Shown: positions 1-10,397 of the stretch, piece by piece
Position numbering within the stretch: position 1 is the stretch's first letter
Layout of the letters: each line of letters begins with the position of its first letter
Origin: Lycorma delicatula
Lineage: Eukaryota; Arthropoda; Insecta; Hemiptera; Fulgoridae
Assembly (NCBI RefSeq): GCF_047948215.1
Contig: NC_134456.1
Coordinates: forward strand, 82,848,515 to 82,912,514
Length of the DNA stretch: 64,000 nucleotides
Reading direction: 5' to 3'
Translations under genes and position numbers: made by a program
Notes under the pieces: model-generated
Seen by the model: only the letters and a program-made list of their open reading frames with translations
Told to the model about the DNA's origin: nothing
Databases searched by the model: none

Positions 1-739
1 ATCAGCAGGTTGAGCGCTAACTGTGTAACGCATCGGGTACACACTTGATCAACCGGGTCTTGGTTATCCGGGAATTTAATCGTTAAGCCCTATGTTTTTA
101 CTTACCTCACTCACCGTAAAATGTACCGATCCGATTTTTCGCTAAATACATTCAAACCTGTGCGGTAGCGCAGCTGTAAGGTATAAACTTATGAAAACTA
201 AATTTTTTTAGAAAAATTAAAGAAAATTAAAATTAGAAGAAAATTAATTTTTTTTTTAAAATCCACTTTTATTTTAAATGTAGTAAAAAGTAAAAGATAA
301 AAAAAATGTAAAAACAAATTTAAATCACCATTCTTAAATTAAATCCACTAAAATGTAAAAAGTAATTTTAATGAATGGATTTGGCAACAAGCTATGATGG
401 TGACATGTAAGATTATGTGAAAGTCATAGCTTCAAATTAAAAATTCCATGTTTTACCAATTTTTTCTTATGCGTGATGAATGGTCTAAAGAGTGGAGTGC
501 TGCAACACCCATTACGTTTAGTCCGTTTAATTTAAGAGTAATGTTTTAAAAATTTGTTTTAAATCTTTTTTATTTATTTATATAATTGTTTTTCTACATA
601 AAATAATGAACTATAATCTAAAAGTAGGCACCGGAATGTACCGATCAGTAGCGGAAAATCCCGATTCGTTAGTATCAATTTCTAGAGTTAAATTTCTAAT
701 TTAACTTTTGTTATATCAGTTTTCATCATTAAAAAAAAT
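1..739. other. AT-rich DNA, nothing recognised
   Basis: The first 180 bases are of more balanced composition and the rest is AT-rich. I see no ORF resembling a known family, no tRNA-like boxes that hold together and no repeat shared with the rest of the window. Confidence 0.5.
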
Positions 740-857
740 ATATATTTACACAAGAGGTAATCAGTTTTGGACACCTAATAATCCCATTCCAAGACGTCGC
801 CCGCCAGGGCAACCCGGCCGACGGGCCTGGCTGCGGAGGCATGCCCTGCAGCTAGTA
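740..857 (+). repeat. Rep-E copy 1 (GC-rich tail, then TAA-rich run)
   Basis: About 115 bases match 17324-17454, including the words CCTAATAATCCCATTCC and GCATGCCCTGCAGCT. The block is far richer in GC than its surroundings. In this copy it is followed by a run of TAA/TAATAA units. A GC-rich block ending in a simple-repeat tail would suit the 3' end of a SINE or LINE, but no protein or tRNA signature is visible, so the class is unknown. Confidence 0.6.
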
Positions 858-1183
858 ATAACAATAATAATAATAATGATAAATAATTTACTGTCCATTA
901 AAATTGTCGTTAGTGCGTCGAAATTTACTATTAAGAGTGGTAGAGAGATCTTTCCTAAAGAACTTATGTTCTGTCATTAGTGAATTCACGATGACTGCAG
1001 TTATAATGTGTTAAAGCTGATTATCCCCGTCCTCTGTTAAATGTAGATATTTTATTTGAGAGTGGACATATCAAGTTGTGTTATTAAGTGTTGATCAATT
1101 ATTTTTAATTTTTTGATAATACCATTTAATTTTTCTAAAGAATGATATAAAATGTGTAATTCGTTGAAAACAATTTATTATTG

Positions 1184-1372
1184 TTAATCAATAAAAAAGC
1201 TGGCAAAGTATTGCATGGTTTTCTCGTCTACGTCAGTCAAGTCATACACTTTTTTCATTGCACCATTCCGATGAAGGTGAAAGATGAAAGGCCTCAAAAT
1301 ATTAGCCTCGAAATTTTCAAATTTCACATTAAAGATGTTTTGATTTTGGGGCTCCCCCCCTCTCTCACACAC
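1184..1372 (-). other. Coding-like 62-codon fragment, unidentified
   Basis: The minus frame reads a protein-like peptide containing FIFHLHRNGAMKKVYDLTDV and ending DEKTMQYFASFFID before a stop. The last ~45 residues have a natural amino-acid mix, whereas the first ~15 come from the neighbouring GA/CT-rich repeat. I do not recognise the family. It could be the decayed C-terminus of a mobile-element protein or a retained exon fragment. There is no polypyrimidine tract and AG immediately upstream to support a splice acceptor. Confidence 0.25.
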
Positions 1373-1390
1373 ACTCCCCCCCCTCTCTCT

Positions 1391-1431
<41 letters not shown>
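1371..1431. repeat. CT/GT compound microsatellite
   Basis: Runs of C and CT units pass directly into about 19 uninterrupted GT units. Confidence 0.95.
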
Positions 1432-1433
<2 letters not shown>

Positions 1434-1452
1434 GAGAAGAAGTAAATTAAAA

Positions 1453-1525
1453 AAAATCTGATGTGAACACCACATGAGTTCCTTGTACGCCTATTAAATT
1501 ACATATACACACTTCATTTGAATTT
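1453..1525 (+). repeat. Rep-B 5'-end fragment
   Basis: This short piece matches the start of the complete copy at 62068, including the words ACACCACATGAGTTCCTT and TACGCCTATTAAATTACAT. The rest of the element is missing. Confidence 0.7.
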
Positions 1526-2005
1526 ATTTCATTTCAAAGTGAGATGCGACCCTCCTATTCTCTTTAATAAAGTGGACAGTTACACAATTGTTGAAATATT
1601 AATTTTTATTAACATCAAATATTTATACAGTTATTAATTCAACAATTTTACCTGTAATATTAGGTAAAAGTAAAAGTCACTTTATTACTCTTTAAATAAA
1701 TGTAAGTTTTATATCTATCTTATACTATGTTTTTTAAAATTATTATTATGTAACCATCAACAAAAACGAAACAGGAGAAGGTCCTACATTTTATAGCGAT
1801 ATTTATTATCATGTAGACTGAAACAAATGCTTAAATAAAAAAATATTATGTATTTAAACAATAAAAATGGAGAACCAAGTAATTTCAAATCGCGACATCG
1901 ATTTGAACCATATTGCGTGCGTAAATAGTTACACTGTTTACGTGCTTCATCACAAAACACTAACACGCAATATTCAGTTACAATCAAGAATAGTCAGATC
2001 TTACA

Positions 2006-2105
2006 TCAAATCTGATGGGTGGACACCACATGATTTCCTTGAACGCCTATTAAATTACATATATACATTTTTAAAAGTACATAAAATTTTATTTCACTAA
2101 TAACT
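2006..2105 (+). repeat. Rep-B 5'-end fragment
   Basis: This is the second truncated Rep-B start in the same orientation, running from TGGACACCACATGATTTCC to the AAGTACATAAAATTTTATT word shared with 43801-43830 (reversed) and 62140-62160. A 78-codon ORF over this region is just the repeat read through. Confidence 0.75.
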
Positions 2106-2312
2106 TAATTGTTATTGTATTATTACAAATATTATTATATTATTATTTTCGATTGAATTTCGAGAGTTTCATACCTAAAACTCCCGCCAGCAATACGATT
2201 TTTTAAAACTATTTCGCCTTTATATAAATATTATTCTTTTATATAGTACAGTACATAGGTACAGGAAATCATACATATGCCCATTTATGATGTCTTAAGG
2301 GTGTACATTTTT

Positions 2313-3041
2313 AGTAGATTTCATACGAAAGCTACCTATTGTAATGGTACCATGATTCGACTTCCGGAAAATTTCGACATATCTTCGTGTTTCACATCCT
2401 TCAGACCGCAAAACCAAGTCAGTTCAAAAGTGTTATATATATAAATCACATTCTTGTGGACACGATTGCTGCCGTAATTTTGCGCCGATCACTTTCAAAT
2501 TGATATATAAAATATAACGATCCAAAATCTCTGTCGAGTTCGTAGGCAAAATCGCACCATGGGGGTGGAAATGGGAGAGCTTTATCGAAAAAACAAAATA
2601 TCGCTATAACTTTCTTATTAAGTAAAATATCGAATTCGTTTTAAAGTTCCTACTATTGTTTGGATAAGGACCTAAAACTTATATAAGTAATGTTTTTTGA
2701 TATCACCAACCATTGGTCCAGGGGGTAGAAAAAATGAGGTTTCGAAGACAAAAAAAAATTATATCTCCCTTAATAGGCACAGTATCGAATCGGTTTAAAG
2801 TGGTCGTTAGTCCTCTAAACATTACCTAAAACATTTGTCTAAAAAAAATGTTGGTATGACCAACCCTTACGGCAAGTGATGAACAAAATGCTGCTGGAAT
2901 TGTAAGATGAGGCTTGTCGTATGTTAAACATGTGAACCTCTTTTTCATATGCAACCATTGTCGTATTGAGTAAATTTAAAGTTTTTCTTAACTGTAAGGT
3001 GAAAATTTTTTTTATCCCTACTTATCACCAGTGAATCTACT
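2313..3041 (+). repeat. Rep-C copy 1, MITE-like non-autonomous element
   Basis: This ~730-base unit is shared with 25616-26360 (inverted) and 49755-50512. Shared words include GATTCGACTTCCGGAAAATT, TATCACCAACCATTGG and ATGACCAACCCTTACGGCAA. The two ends carry a short inverted word: AGTAGATTTCA near 2313 and its near-complement TGAATCTACT near 3032. No ORF runs through it, so a non-autonomous DNA element is the best guess. Confidence 0.75.
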
Positions 3042-3985
3042 TCCCTTTTTTATTATTAATACTCATTAGTAATTCTTATTGTTCGCCATTTGAGATTTAG
3101 TACGGTTTTTTTTTCAGTTTTATTATTAAATTTAACTATTTCTAATTTATTTGTTTGCATGTCATCATTTTTAATAATTAGCTAAATTTGTACTTTAAAT
3201 AGGTAGTACTTAAACATATATCTTATCAGTTATTTGTGTTAGTTACGTTTATATGTTTTAGTTCAGGTTGTTAATTTTAATTTCCTACTGGTTATATAAT
3301 ATTAAAATAACACACGTGTACAAGCACGAAGTCGATGTCATGTTTATCTATACCAGTAATAAATCTTTAACCAAATCTAGGGAAATTAACATATTTTTGC
3401 TGATGATCTTAAGTTTAACCAATGTTTAATTTTATTTTGTTTCTTAATATTATCAAAAAATGACTAAACATTTTGTATATAAAAAAAAAACTGCCTTGAA
3501 CTTTTAATGGTATTTTATATACATTTATGTAGTTTTAAAGAAACCTTTTTTTCTTTTAACTAAAAACCCATGCATTCAAATTGATAATTTTCTTTTGAGA
3601 AGGTAGTTTCTGAGAAGGGAATAAATAACAGATTAGTCGTTTAGTGGTTTCTGATTGAATTTTACAATTTTTAATTTTTTCATATATGTTGAGTAATAAA
3701 ATTAATGATTTCTTGATAATAAAGTAATTTTGCTGTAAAAAATTAAATTACATTCCTTACAACTTGTTGATTTACAATACTTGGAATATATCAAAGAATA
3801 ACATTGAAGGATGTGAAATAAGATAGAATGCCAGTGGCTAAAGATATATATCTATTGAACCGGTTCCAGTGAATCATCACAGCTATGAAAGTCGGTGCAG
3901 TTCACCGTATACTGTTGAATTTTTTTTTTAGTGAGATTTTGACCGTAGTAATTTATGCCACTTAAAATTTAACAAAAGATTAAAT
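3042..3985. other. AT-rich DNA, nothing recognised
   Basis: Long A and T runs, no ORF over 60 codons with protein character, and no shared repeat. Confidence 0.5.
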
Positions 3986-4798
3986 AAAGCTGACAACAAA
4001 GTTGTAGAGCTTTCCCAGAACGCGGCTTTTTTCTGATGCACTGCTTACATGAAAACTTAATTTTAAATATTTATCATTTATTTAAATATAAAATTTTTCT
4101 ACAACAGCTCTGCGTACGTCAGTACTACACTATCATTGGTTAGGTTGGATTTCAATTAACCACACATGTCAGGAACGGTCGACCTGAGATTGCACAAGAC
4201 TATACATCATTTACATTCATACGTAATATCATCTTCATTCATCCTTTGAAATAATACCGTACGGTGGTTCTGAAGGCCGAAACAGTAAAAGAAAGTGCTA
4301 CACTAGCGCTCCTTGTGGTTAGAGGTGGTAATATTGATATATTATACACCTACTTAGCTACTAGTTTAAAGCATTTTTTGTGGTGGGGATGCATTTTGAA
4401 AAACATTATTTTTGTAAATATAATTTTTTAATTGTTAACAAATTTGCCTAAGAAATAAGATCTTAATGAGGCGAAATCTCGAGATACTGAGAGCGACCTT
4501 GCTCTACGGCCTCACCCCCTTGACCTTTTAAATTGAAAATTTAATGACATCAATGCTCCCAATACACAGAAGTAATCTGATCGTTTGGTCAAACTCGGTC
4601 CAGTAATTCTGGATATATAAGGTGATTTAGAGTGTGACACCGAACACACACACACGTATATTCGGAAAATTCCCATCCAGTTTTTTGGGTTCCTTTGGTG
4701 ACAAAATGTCAAAAACCGGTATAAAGCGCATATCCTCAAATTGGACCCATTATAATACCTCCCTTTCTACAGCTATAGGGCTAGACGGGAAAATAAAA
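3986..4798 (+). repeat. Rep-A copy 1, interrupted by a SINE
   Basis: The left part (3986-4132) and right part (4306-4798) match the copies at 12571 and 55350. Landmarks are AAAGCTGACAAC at the start, a GTGGTGGGGATGC word, TGATTTAGA, and CTAGACGGGAAA near the end. The break holds a SINE-1 with its own target duplication. The 72-75 codon ORFs here are the repeat read in passing, not genes. Confidence 0.8.
4133..4293 (+). mobile_element. SINE-1, 5'-truncated, with 12-bp target duplication
   Basis: The 3' half of SINE-1 is present, containing TTTCAATTAACCACACATG, GGTCGACCTGAGA and CATTCATCCTTTGAA. It is flanked by AGTACTACACTA at 4121-4132 and AGTGCTACACTA at 4294-4305, a 12-base duplication with one difference. 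The tRNA-like head is missing. A truncated 5' end with a target duplication is what target-primed reverse transcription by LINE machinery leaves behind. Confidence 0.9.
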
Positions 4799-5810
4799 GG
4801 AATATCATTCCATAATAGGACACAATTAATATATAAATATAAAAAAGGGTAAATATTTGATCTTTTATTGTTAGAGCAATAGAATAGTTGTAAAATGATG
4901 AAAATATTTTGTTAACTTAGGCAGTAGAGAAATTGAATAGTCTGTCATTAATCGAAGGATAAACCTCTTATTTTTATCGGGTTTTCTGTATATAATATAT
5001 AAGTTATATCTGTAAACGTTTTGATCCAGATACAAAGTTGTTTTGTAGATATGTAGCAGGAAAATAGTTATTTAAAAATAAATAAATAAATAAGAATCGC
5101 CTGAAATAAATCACGTTCAAAGTAATTAGTGTTATAGCTTCTTCTTATACTAAATGTGCTATTTGCCTAGACAAACAGTGTTTACTAAAAAAACAAAATT
5201 GCGTTCAGACAGCTTAACTAATTAATTTTAAGGTTATGTTTGGTTATAAAGGATTCATAAAAATTATTGTGAAGAAAACCGCAGAGATGGAAAAGTTTTA
5301 AACGGTAATCGACATAATTCAACTATGTAGCTTGAGGCAGAGCAACTATTGACTATGAATATTCTGGTTTATCTACAAATATTAAATGTTTTAGTAAAAA
5401 GTATGAACTATCACCGCTTGAGATTTCTGGTTATTATAAAATTATTTTAAAAACGGAAGAATCGAATGGTGATTTAATATAATGTTGTACTGATGTCAGA
5501 TTCTAATTTTTGATATCATTGAAAACCACCTCGTAATCATAATGGCATGATAAAATACTATATTATTTAAGTTGCAAATACTTTACTCGTATTATGGTGA
5601 AAACATGCACGACTCTGTCTTGGTATTAAAACCAATTACATCAAACGATTATATTGTTAATAGTTATCAGGTAAATTTTATTGATCATTTAATCAATATT
5701 GGATCATCCACCGTCTAAAAGATCCGAATAAAAGAAATGGTTCTCACAGGAAGGAAAAATAAATTTAAATTAATTTTATTAATCATGGCTCATTGGTATT
5801 GATAAATAAT
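4799..5810. other. AT-rich DNA, nothing recognised
   Basis: No coding signature or repeat shared with the rest of the window was seen. Confidence 0.5.
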
Positions 5811-5853
5811 TTATTTATATAATAGTTTCTACTTACCAACAATCTTTAATAGT

Positions 5854-5901
5854 ATGTTCGGTTCGAGCGCTTTCGGATTAGTAATCCATCTTCAGGAACA
5901 T
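5854..5901 (-). ncRNA. Hammerhead ribozyme motif, type I with minimal stem III
   Basis: Reading the minus strand from 5901: stem I 5' strand ATGTTC; core CTGAAGA; stem II TGGATTACTAATCC, which folds GGATT/AATCC; core GAAA; then GCGC, the UC cleavage dinucleotide, and the stem I return GAAC. These fill every invariant position (CUGANGA, GAAA, UH). The return strand has a 3-base insertion, GAAC-CGA-ACAT, so stem I is certain for 4 bp. Stem III is only A-U plus G-C closed by the self-complementary AGCGCU, as in Penelope-like and retrozyme hammerheads known to work as dimers. Activity is inferred, not shown. Confidence 0.7.
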
Positions 5902-6206
5902 TGATTTGTTATAATTATTTACTTCATAGATGATTAATTATACGAACTTGAATTTTAAAAACAAAAATTATAAATATAACACTTGATTGTCAAAGATAAA
6001 ATAATGTCAGTATGAAGGTCTGTCTCAATTGTTTTCTAAGATTGTTATCTACATAACAATTGAGACCTTCATACCGATATGATGGATAACGTTCACATTA
6101 TCTTACCTTTGACGATCAATTGTTTTATTTATAATTTTTATTTTTAAAATTCAAGTTAGTATAATTAATGATATGTGAAGTAAATAATTATTATTATTAT
6201 ATATCA

Positions 6207-6249
6207 ATGTTCCTGATCATGGATTACTAATCCTAAAGCGCTCGAACAT
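6207..6249 (+). ncRNA. Degenerate hammerhead motif in the opposite arm
   Basis: This arm keeps a perfect 6-bp stem I (ATGTTC/GAACAT), the GGATTACTAATCC stem II and the AGCGCTC cleavage segment. The core is damaged: CTGATCA replaces CTGAAGA, and TAAA replaces GAAA. The loss of two invariant core segments should abolish cleavage. Confidence 0.65.
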
Positions 6250-6703
6250 ACTACTAAAGATTATTGGTAAGTGAAAACTATTATATAAATAAATAATATA
6301 AATTTAGTCAGGAAAAGTCACGAAATTTTAGAAAAAATCAGGAAAAATTGCATAAACTTCCAGAGAATTGCATTTTTGTTACCGAATTAAGATTATGTTA
6401 GTTTTTAATAAAGTAATACCAAAATATATTTTTCCTGGCGTCGGGAAATGGCGACCCTCATCGCCCAGCCATTGCAACTATATGCTTCGAGTAGCCATTA
6501 ACATGTCCTATTCTTACATATATTCCCCAGTTATTCTTTTATATTAGGAGGAATATTCCAAATTGCAGTTAGTTTTTGTCACTGGTGAAATTTAAACAAA
6601 AAGTTAACCATTGAAAAATTTAAATAATGTTAACTGTTTTCTTGGAATTTATCTCAAATCATGATGATTTTTTTTGTATTTTAAGTAATTAATTACTTTT
6701 AAA

Positions 6704-7250
6704 TGGCGTCAAAAAATGACTGTTTAATAACCAGTGGGTAGATATAAACTTACACCCAGAATTTAGTCAGTTGAGAAGTAGTAGAAATGTGTATGATACT
6801 TTTTGTGATGTTTGTATGTGCAGAAAGGGAGGACTTTGCAAAATAAAGGAAAGCAGCATAATGGAATAATTAAGATGAAGAATTCTCAGCCTTCACTGAG
6901 AACCTTTTTATCTACCACTGATATTTCAACTCAGCAGATTGAAACTTTGACTGAAACAGTTGTGATAACGGTGGTCGTGACACCTGTATGTTCTGTGCCT
7001 GGATCGTCTGGTCAGAGTTATAGCACTTCAGCAGTAAATGATACATTTCAATCCTCGACTTCATTTTCGCAAAATGACAACCCAGTTACTTCTTTTTGTT
7101 ATAAAGATGATTAAGGCGGAGATTATGTTCGTTCTTAATGTTGTCCAAAATAAGTTATCCTTAAGCTCATATGAATATATATCGGTGCAACTTTTAAAAT
7201 TGGTTCCTAATAGTTGTGCAGCGTCAAAAGTTCCAGCTAGGAACTACTAA
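6704..7250 (+). pseudogene. hAT-type transposase N-terminal fragment (frameshifted)
   Basis: Successive plus frames give pieces of a BED-finger-type hAT protein. An N-terminal piece contains WVDINLHPEF and CDVCMCRKGG (the Cys-x2-Cys half of a finger). A second frame has NKGKQHNGIIK followed by a serine/threonine-rich linker. A third frame (from ~7038) has KAEIMFVLNVVQNKLSLSS and FPDS-like PNSCA, matching the region after the finger in insect hAT-like proteins. At least two frameshifts and a stop separate the parts, and the catalytic and dimerisation regions are absent. It may belong to the same broad group as the hAT relic at 27956-30780. Confidence 0.5.
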
Positions 7251-8289
7251 ATTTTCTTATGACATAATCATGGCCTTGCACTATACTTTAATGGCATTCT
7301 GCAAATATACTAGAATAATAATGACAAAATATCTTTCAAGTAAATATTAATAACCTTTATTTACTGTAGAAAATAAGGTGTTCTGCTCTAGTTTTCTTAT
7401 CTGTATTACTTTTAGTCACAATGATTCTAGTTTTCATTTAAGTTGTAAGAATCATATATATTCTTTGTTGACTGAAATATGTGTTTCTTAGAATTTTTAT
7501 GCAAACCAAGTTGTTAATTATTGTTTTTTTGTTTATTTTGCAAAATAACGTCGGCTAGTTTTTGTGAAAACGTTTTAGAAATCTTAGGTGCGAGCCAATT
7601 CTTTTTAAAAATTGTTTCTGTTAGTTTTTATTTCTTATATTTCTTATTTTTAGTTACCATAATGTTCACCTTTATGCAAGAAATTTATTAAAAATTAATG
7701 GTTTTTTTTTTGTACTTTGCAATGTAATTTACTGAAACAATCACAAAAATAGCGTAATTTTAATTGTATATTGTAAAAATAAAAATCATTAAAAAATAAA
7801 ATTAAAAAAATGAATGTAATAATGTAATAAAAGACAATGTTTGTATGTGTGTCCGCTATAAACTAAAAACCTACTGGACTGATTTAAGCGCGGTTTTTTG
7901 CAAAATGGTCCGCGTTCTTCGGAGAAGGTTTAAAGCTATTAAAATCCTCGATCTGACCAGAAGAAAAAAAGTTAGGGGTATTTTGAACCGGCTGCTATGT
8001 TTAGAGAGTAGTTTGAATTAAATTCGATAGGTACTGCTGTCGTTTTGACAGTTGGATTTATTTACGTTCTTACTTTATTAGTGAAAGATTAAATTTTGTG
8101 AAGTTTCGTAATGCTGAGATTTTTAATATTTTATCAAACTTTGAATTTTATTTATTTAATATATTTATATACTCAAATCTAGCAATAGCGAAGCAATGTC
8201 GGATCACCAAAATAATAAAAGAAGGCGTGAGTTTTGGCAGCTATGGGAATGGGGAGGCTGGAAAAAAATAAAATATGTATATATATTAC
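7251..8289. other. AT-rich DNA with a short repeat-like motif near 7845
   Basis: Bases 7845-7895 carry a phrase of the type often found in insect mobile elements (CCTACTGGACTGATTT). A loosely similar phrase appears at 32050-32095. The rest is AT-rich without recognised content. Confidence 0.4.
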
Positions 8290-9035
8290 GGAGTAAACCT
8301 CTGGTCTCTTTTCACGAGTAGAGGTTTGCGTTGTATAAAGTCTTTTTCAGTGCTATTTTTGAACTGGTGGTCGAGTGTGTACCTTCCCCAGTTTCACAAT
8401 CTTGCTGTCTGAGAACTATTACAACAGTGTTGCGCCCTTACTGTTAAAACGATTCATACCCTTTTCACGGGGATTCAGAGGATTTGGCGCAGGATTTGTT
8501 CGAGCACCCGCCTTATCGCGGCGAAAAGAGTGGCAACGACTCCTTGCCGCAAGTCCATGTTACAAGCAAAGGAGCCTTTACCCTTAAACCTACTCGTGCT
8601 CTTTTAGAGCACGAGCCGTAATCTGTAACTGTGTGTTGATTTCACACATTTCATCCAGTAGCGGCGAAGAAGTGCAAAGAGTGACAGGAGAATATAGGAG
8701 GTCTCCAGCTGCCCGTGGATCGCTGCGGGTAGTCGTCACGCTTGTGGGCTTGTGCCCAATATCTCTAAATAGAAGGAATACAGCGAGCATTTTGTTAGGT
8801 CAGGGCATCTCCGACCGTGACAGATGTTAATGAGGTAGGTAAGAAGCCTAGCCGGAGGAGGGGGCCGGAGCTTTATCCTTCGACCTCCTCGAACACTGGT
8901 CCTGACAACGATAGTTCAGAAGTAGATACAGAGGTGACCACCCGTGAGGGTATGAACCCACTTATTGAAGAGTTTTTGCAAGCCGGGGACAGGCCTGGCA
9001 GCTCTGCTCCATTGCCCCTTGAGATTTTGGAGTAA
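8290..9035 (+). other. GC-richer island, possible retroelement 5' or ORF1 remnant
   Basis: This stretch is clearly less AT-rich than its flanks and contains several short open frames. The last (8817-9035) encodes a hydrophilic Ser/Glu-rich peptide starting MTDVNEVGKKPSRRRGPELY and closing with a stop. Charged, low-complexity leaders of this kind are common in LINE ORF1 proteins, but no zinc knuckle or RNA-recognition motif is present, so the assignment is a guess. Confidence 0.25.
8593..8615. other. Perfect 10-bp hairpin
   Basis: CTCGTGCTCT is followed by a TTT loop and AGAGCACGAG. It is GC-rich and perfectly paired, inside the 8.3-9.0 kb island. The function is unknown. Confidence 0.8.
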
Positions 9036-10066
9036 ACGTCAATAACATAACATTATGAGAGTCAGGACATTTTTACTAAATTGATCAGTAAAATCAGGAA
9101 AAATGAATCTTCAAATTCGGTGGGAATCTTGTAAAAATTACCAAGATCATACGTAAAATTATACTTCAGACTTTCTCAGTCTAAATAAAAATCGTCAGTA
9201 ATGACATTTGATTTAGTTATTATACTTTACTGGATTTTGAGTCCCATACAACCAGAGATTGGTAAAATATTTATCAAAATTTAAACGGTTACAGAAAAAT
9301 TATTTAATGTTTGCCATATATATATTTAGATTGATAGTTTAATATCAGAGTAATCAATTTAAATGCAAATAGATATGATGAACGGGATATGAAAATAATT
9401 GATAAAAATAGATTACCCCTCGAAATCCGTTTAAAAAAAGCTTTTCTTAGTTATATTTTACTACGTAATGTAATTTCCCGTTGTTATTATTAATATCATC
9501 ATTTGTTGGTATACAATAATATTATAAATTACAGTATTCTAATTATCTGCTTGGAGTTCTACTGAATTATCGACTTCTATAAATTCGATAACGATTATGA
9601 TAATGTTAGTTGTAAACACACACGGATCTACTACGAAGATTCTTTGACCTCAAATACTTGACCTAACAGAAATCAAGAATTTGTGCTACTTTTATAAGAA
9701 AAAAATCATTTTAAATATTCCAAGCATCTTTCGTTTAGATAATGGTAATAGTTGTGTTGCATGAATATACACATCGTAATGTCATATTAGATTAGATAAA
9801 TGATTTTACTTTTGAGTGTTATTCAATTTACTTTGTTGAAAGCACAAACGACAGTACTAACAAACATGTATCGTATCGAAGATGTCTAGACGGTCAAGTG
9901 GAATTGGGACTTAATATGGACAAGAGATGAAGTTGAATTTGCCAGTCAGTCAGCTGGCCTCATCTCATCTCTCCCTATAGAGACTGGAACAGGTGGTCAA
10001 ACCAGTTTATATACCGTTCGATGGTTACGAGTTGTGAGGATAGCTTATTCTGACTTACCTCGGCTT

Positions 10067-10069
<3 letters not shown>
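9036..10069. other. AT-rich DNA, nothing recognised
   Basis: No family-level match was seen. The end (9930-10068) is a little richer in GC and leads into the TA microsatellite. Confidence 0.45.

Positions 10070-10109
<40 letters not shown>
10070..10109. repeat. TA microsatellite
   Basis: About 20 uninterrupted TA units. Confidence 0.95.
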
Positions 10110-10112
<3 letters not shown>

Positions 10113-10397
10113 TATTGGAAATTAACTACATTTAAATTCAAAGAATTTATAAACAAACATTGATTTTCATAAATAAGGTATAATTTTATTTATTTATTTT
10201 TTTTTTAATAAAAATCTTATTATTTCCAATTTCCAACATTTTAATTTCTATTTTAACATAAAATCGCAATCAAAATGTAGTTAGTTAAATATAAATTGTT
10301 CTATCCCTGAGTAATTTTTTTTTAATTCATGAAATTAATTTTATTAAAGTAAATTGTTATGTTACTTTTTTATATATATATATTTTTTATTCTGAAA

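Larger units (their letters stand above)
5811..6294. repeat. Foldback element with ~230-bp inverted arms
   Basis: The left arm (about 5811-6040) is the diverged reverse complement of the right arm (about 6050-6294). Paired blocks include ACTTACCAACAATCTTTAAT with its counterpart in 6256-6273, GGATTAGTAATCC on both sides, and GAAGGTCT/AGACCTTC near the centre. Each arm carries a hammerhead-like motif. The arrangement resembles two inverted terminal repeats of a Penelope-like element or a retrozyme that lost its interior, but no GIY-YIG or reverse-transcriptase coding sequence remains to prove it. Confidence 0.85.
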
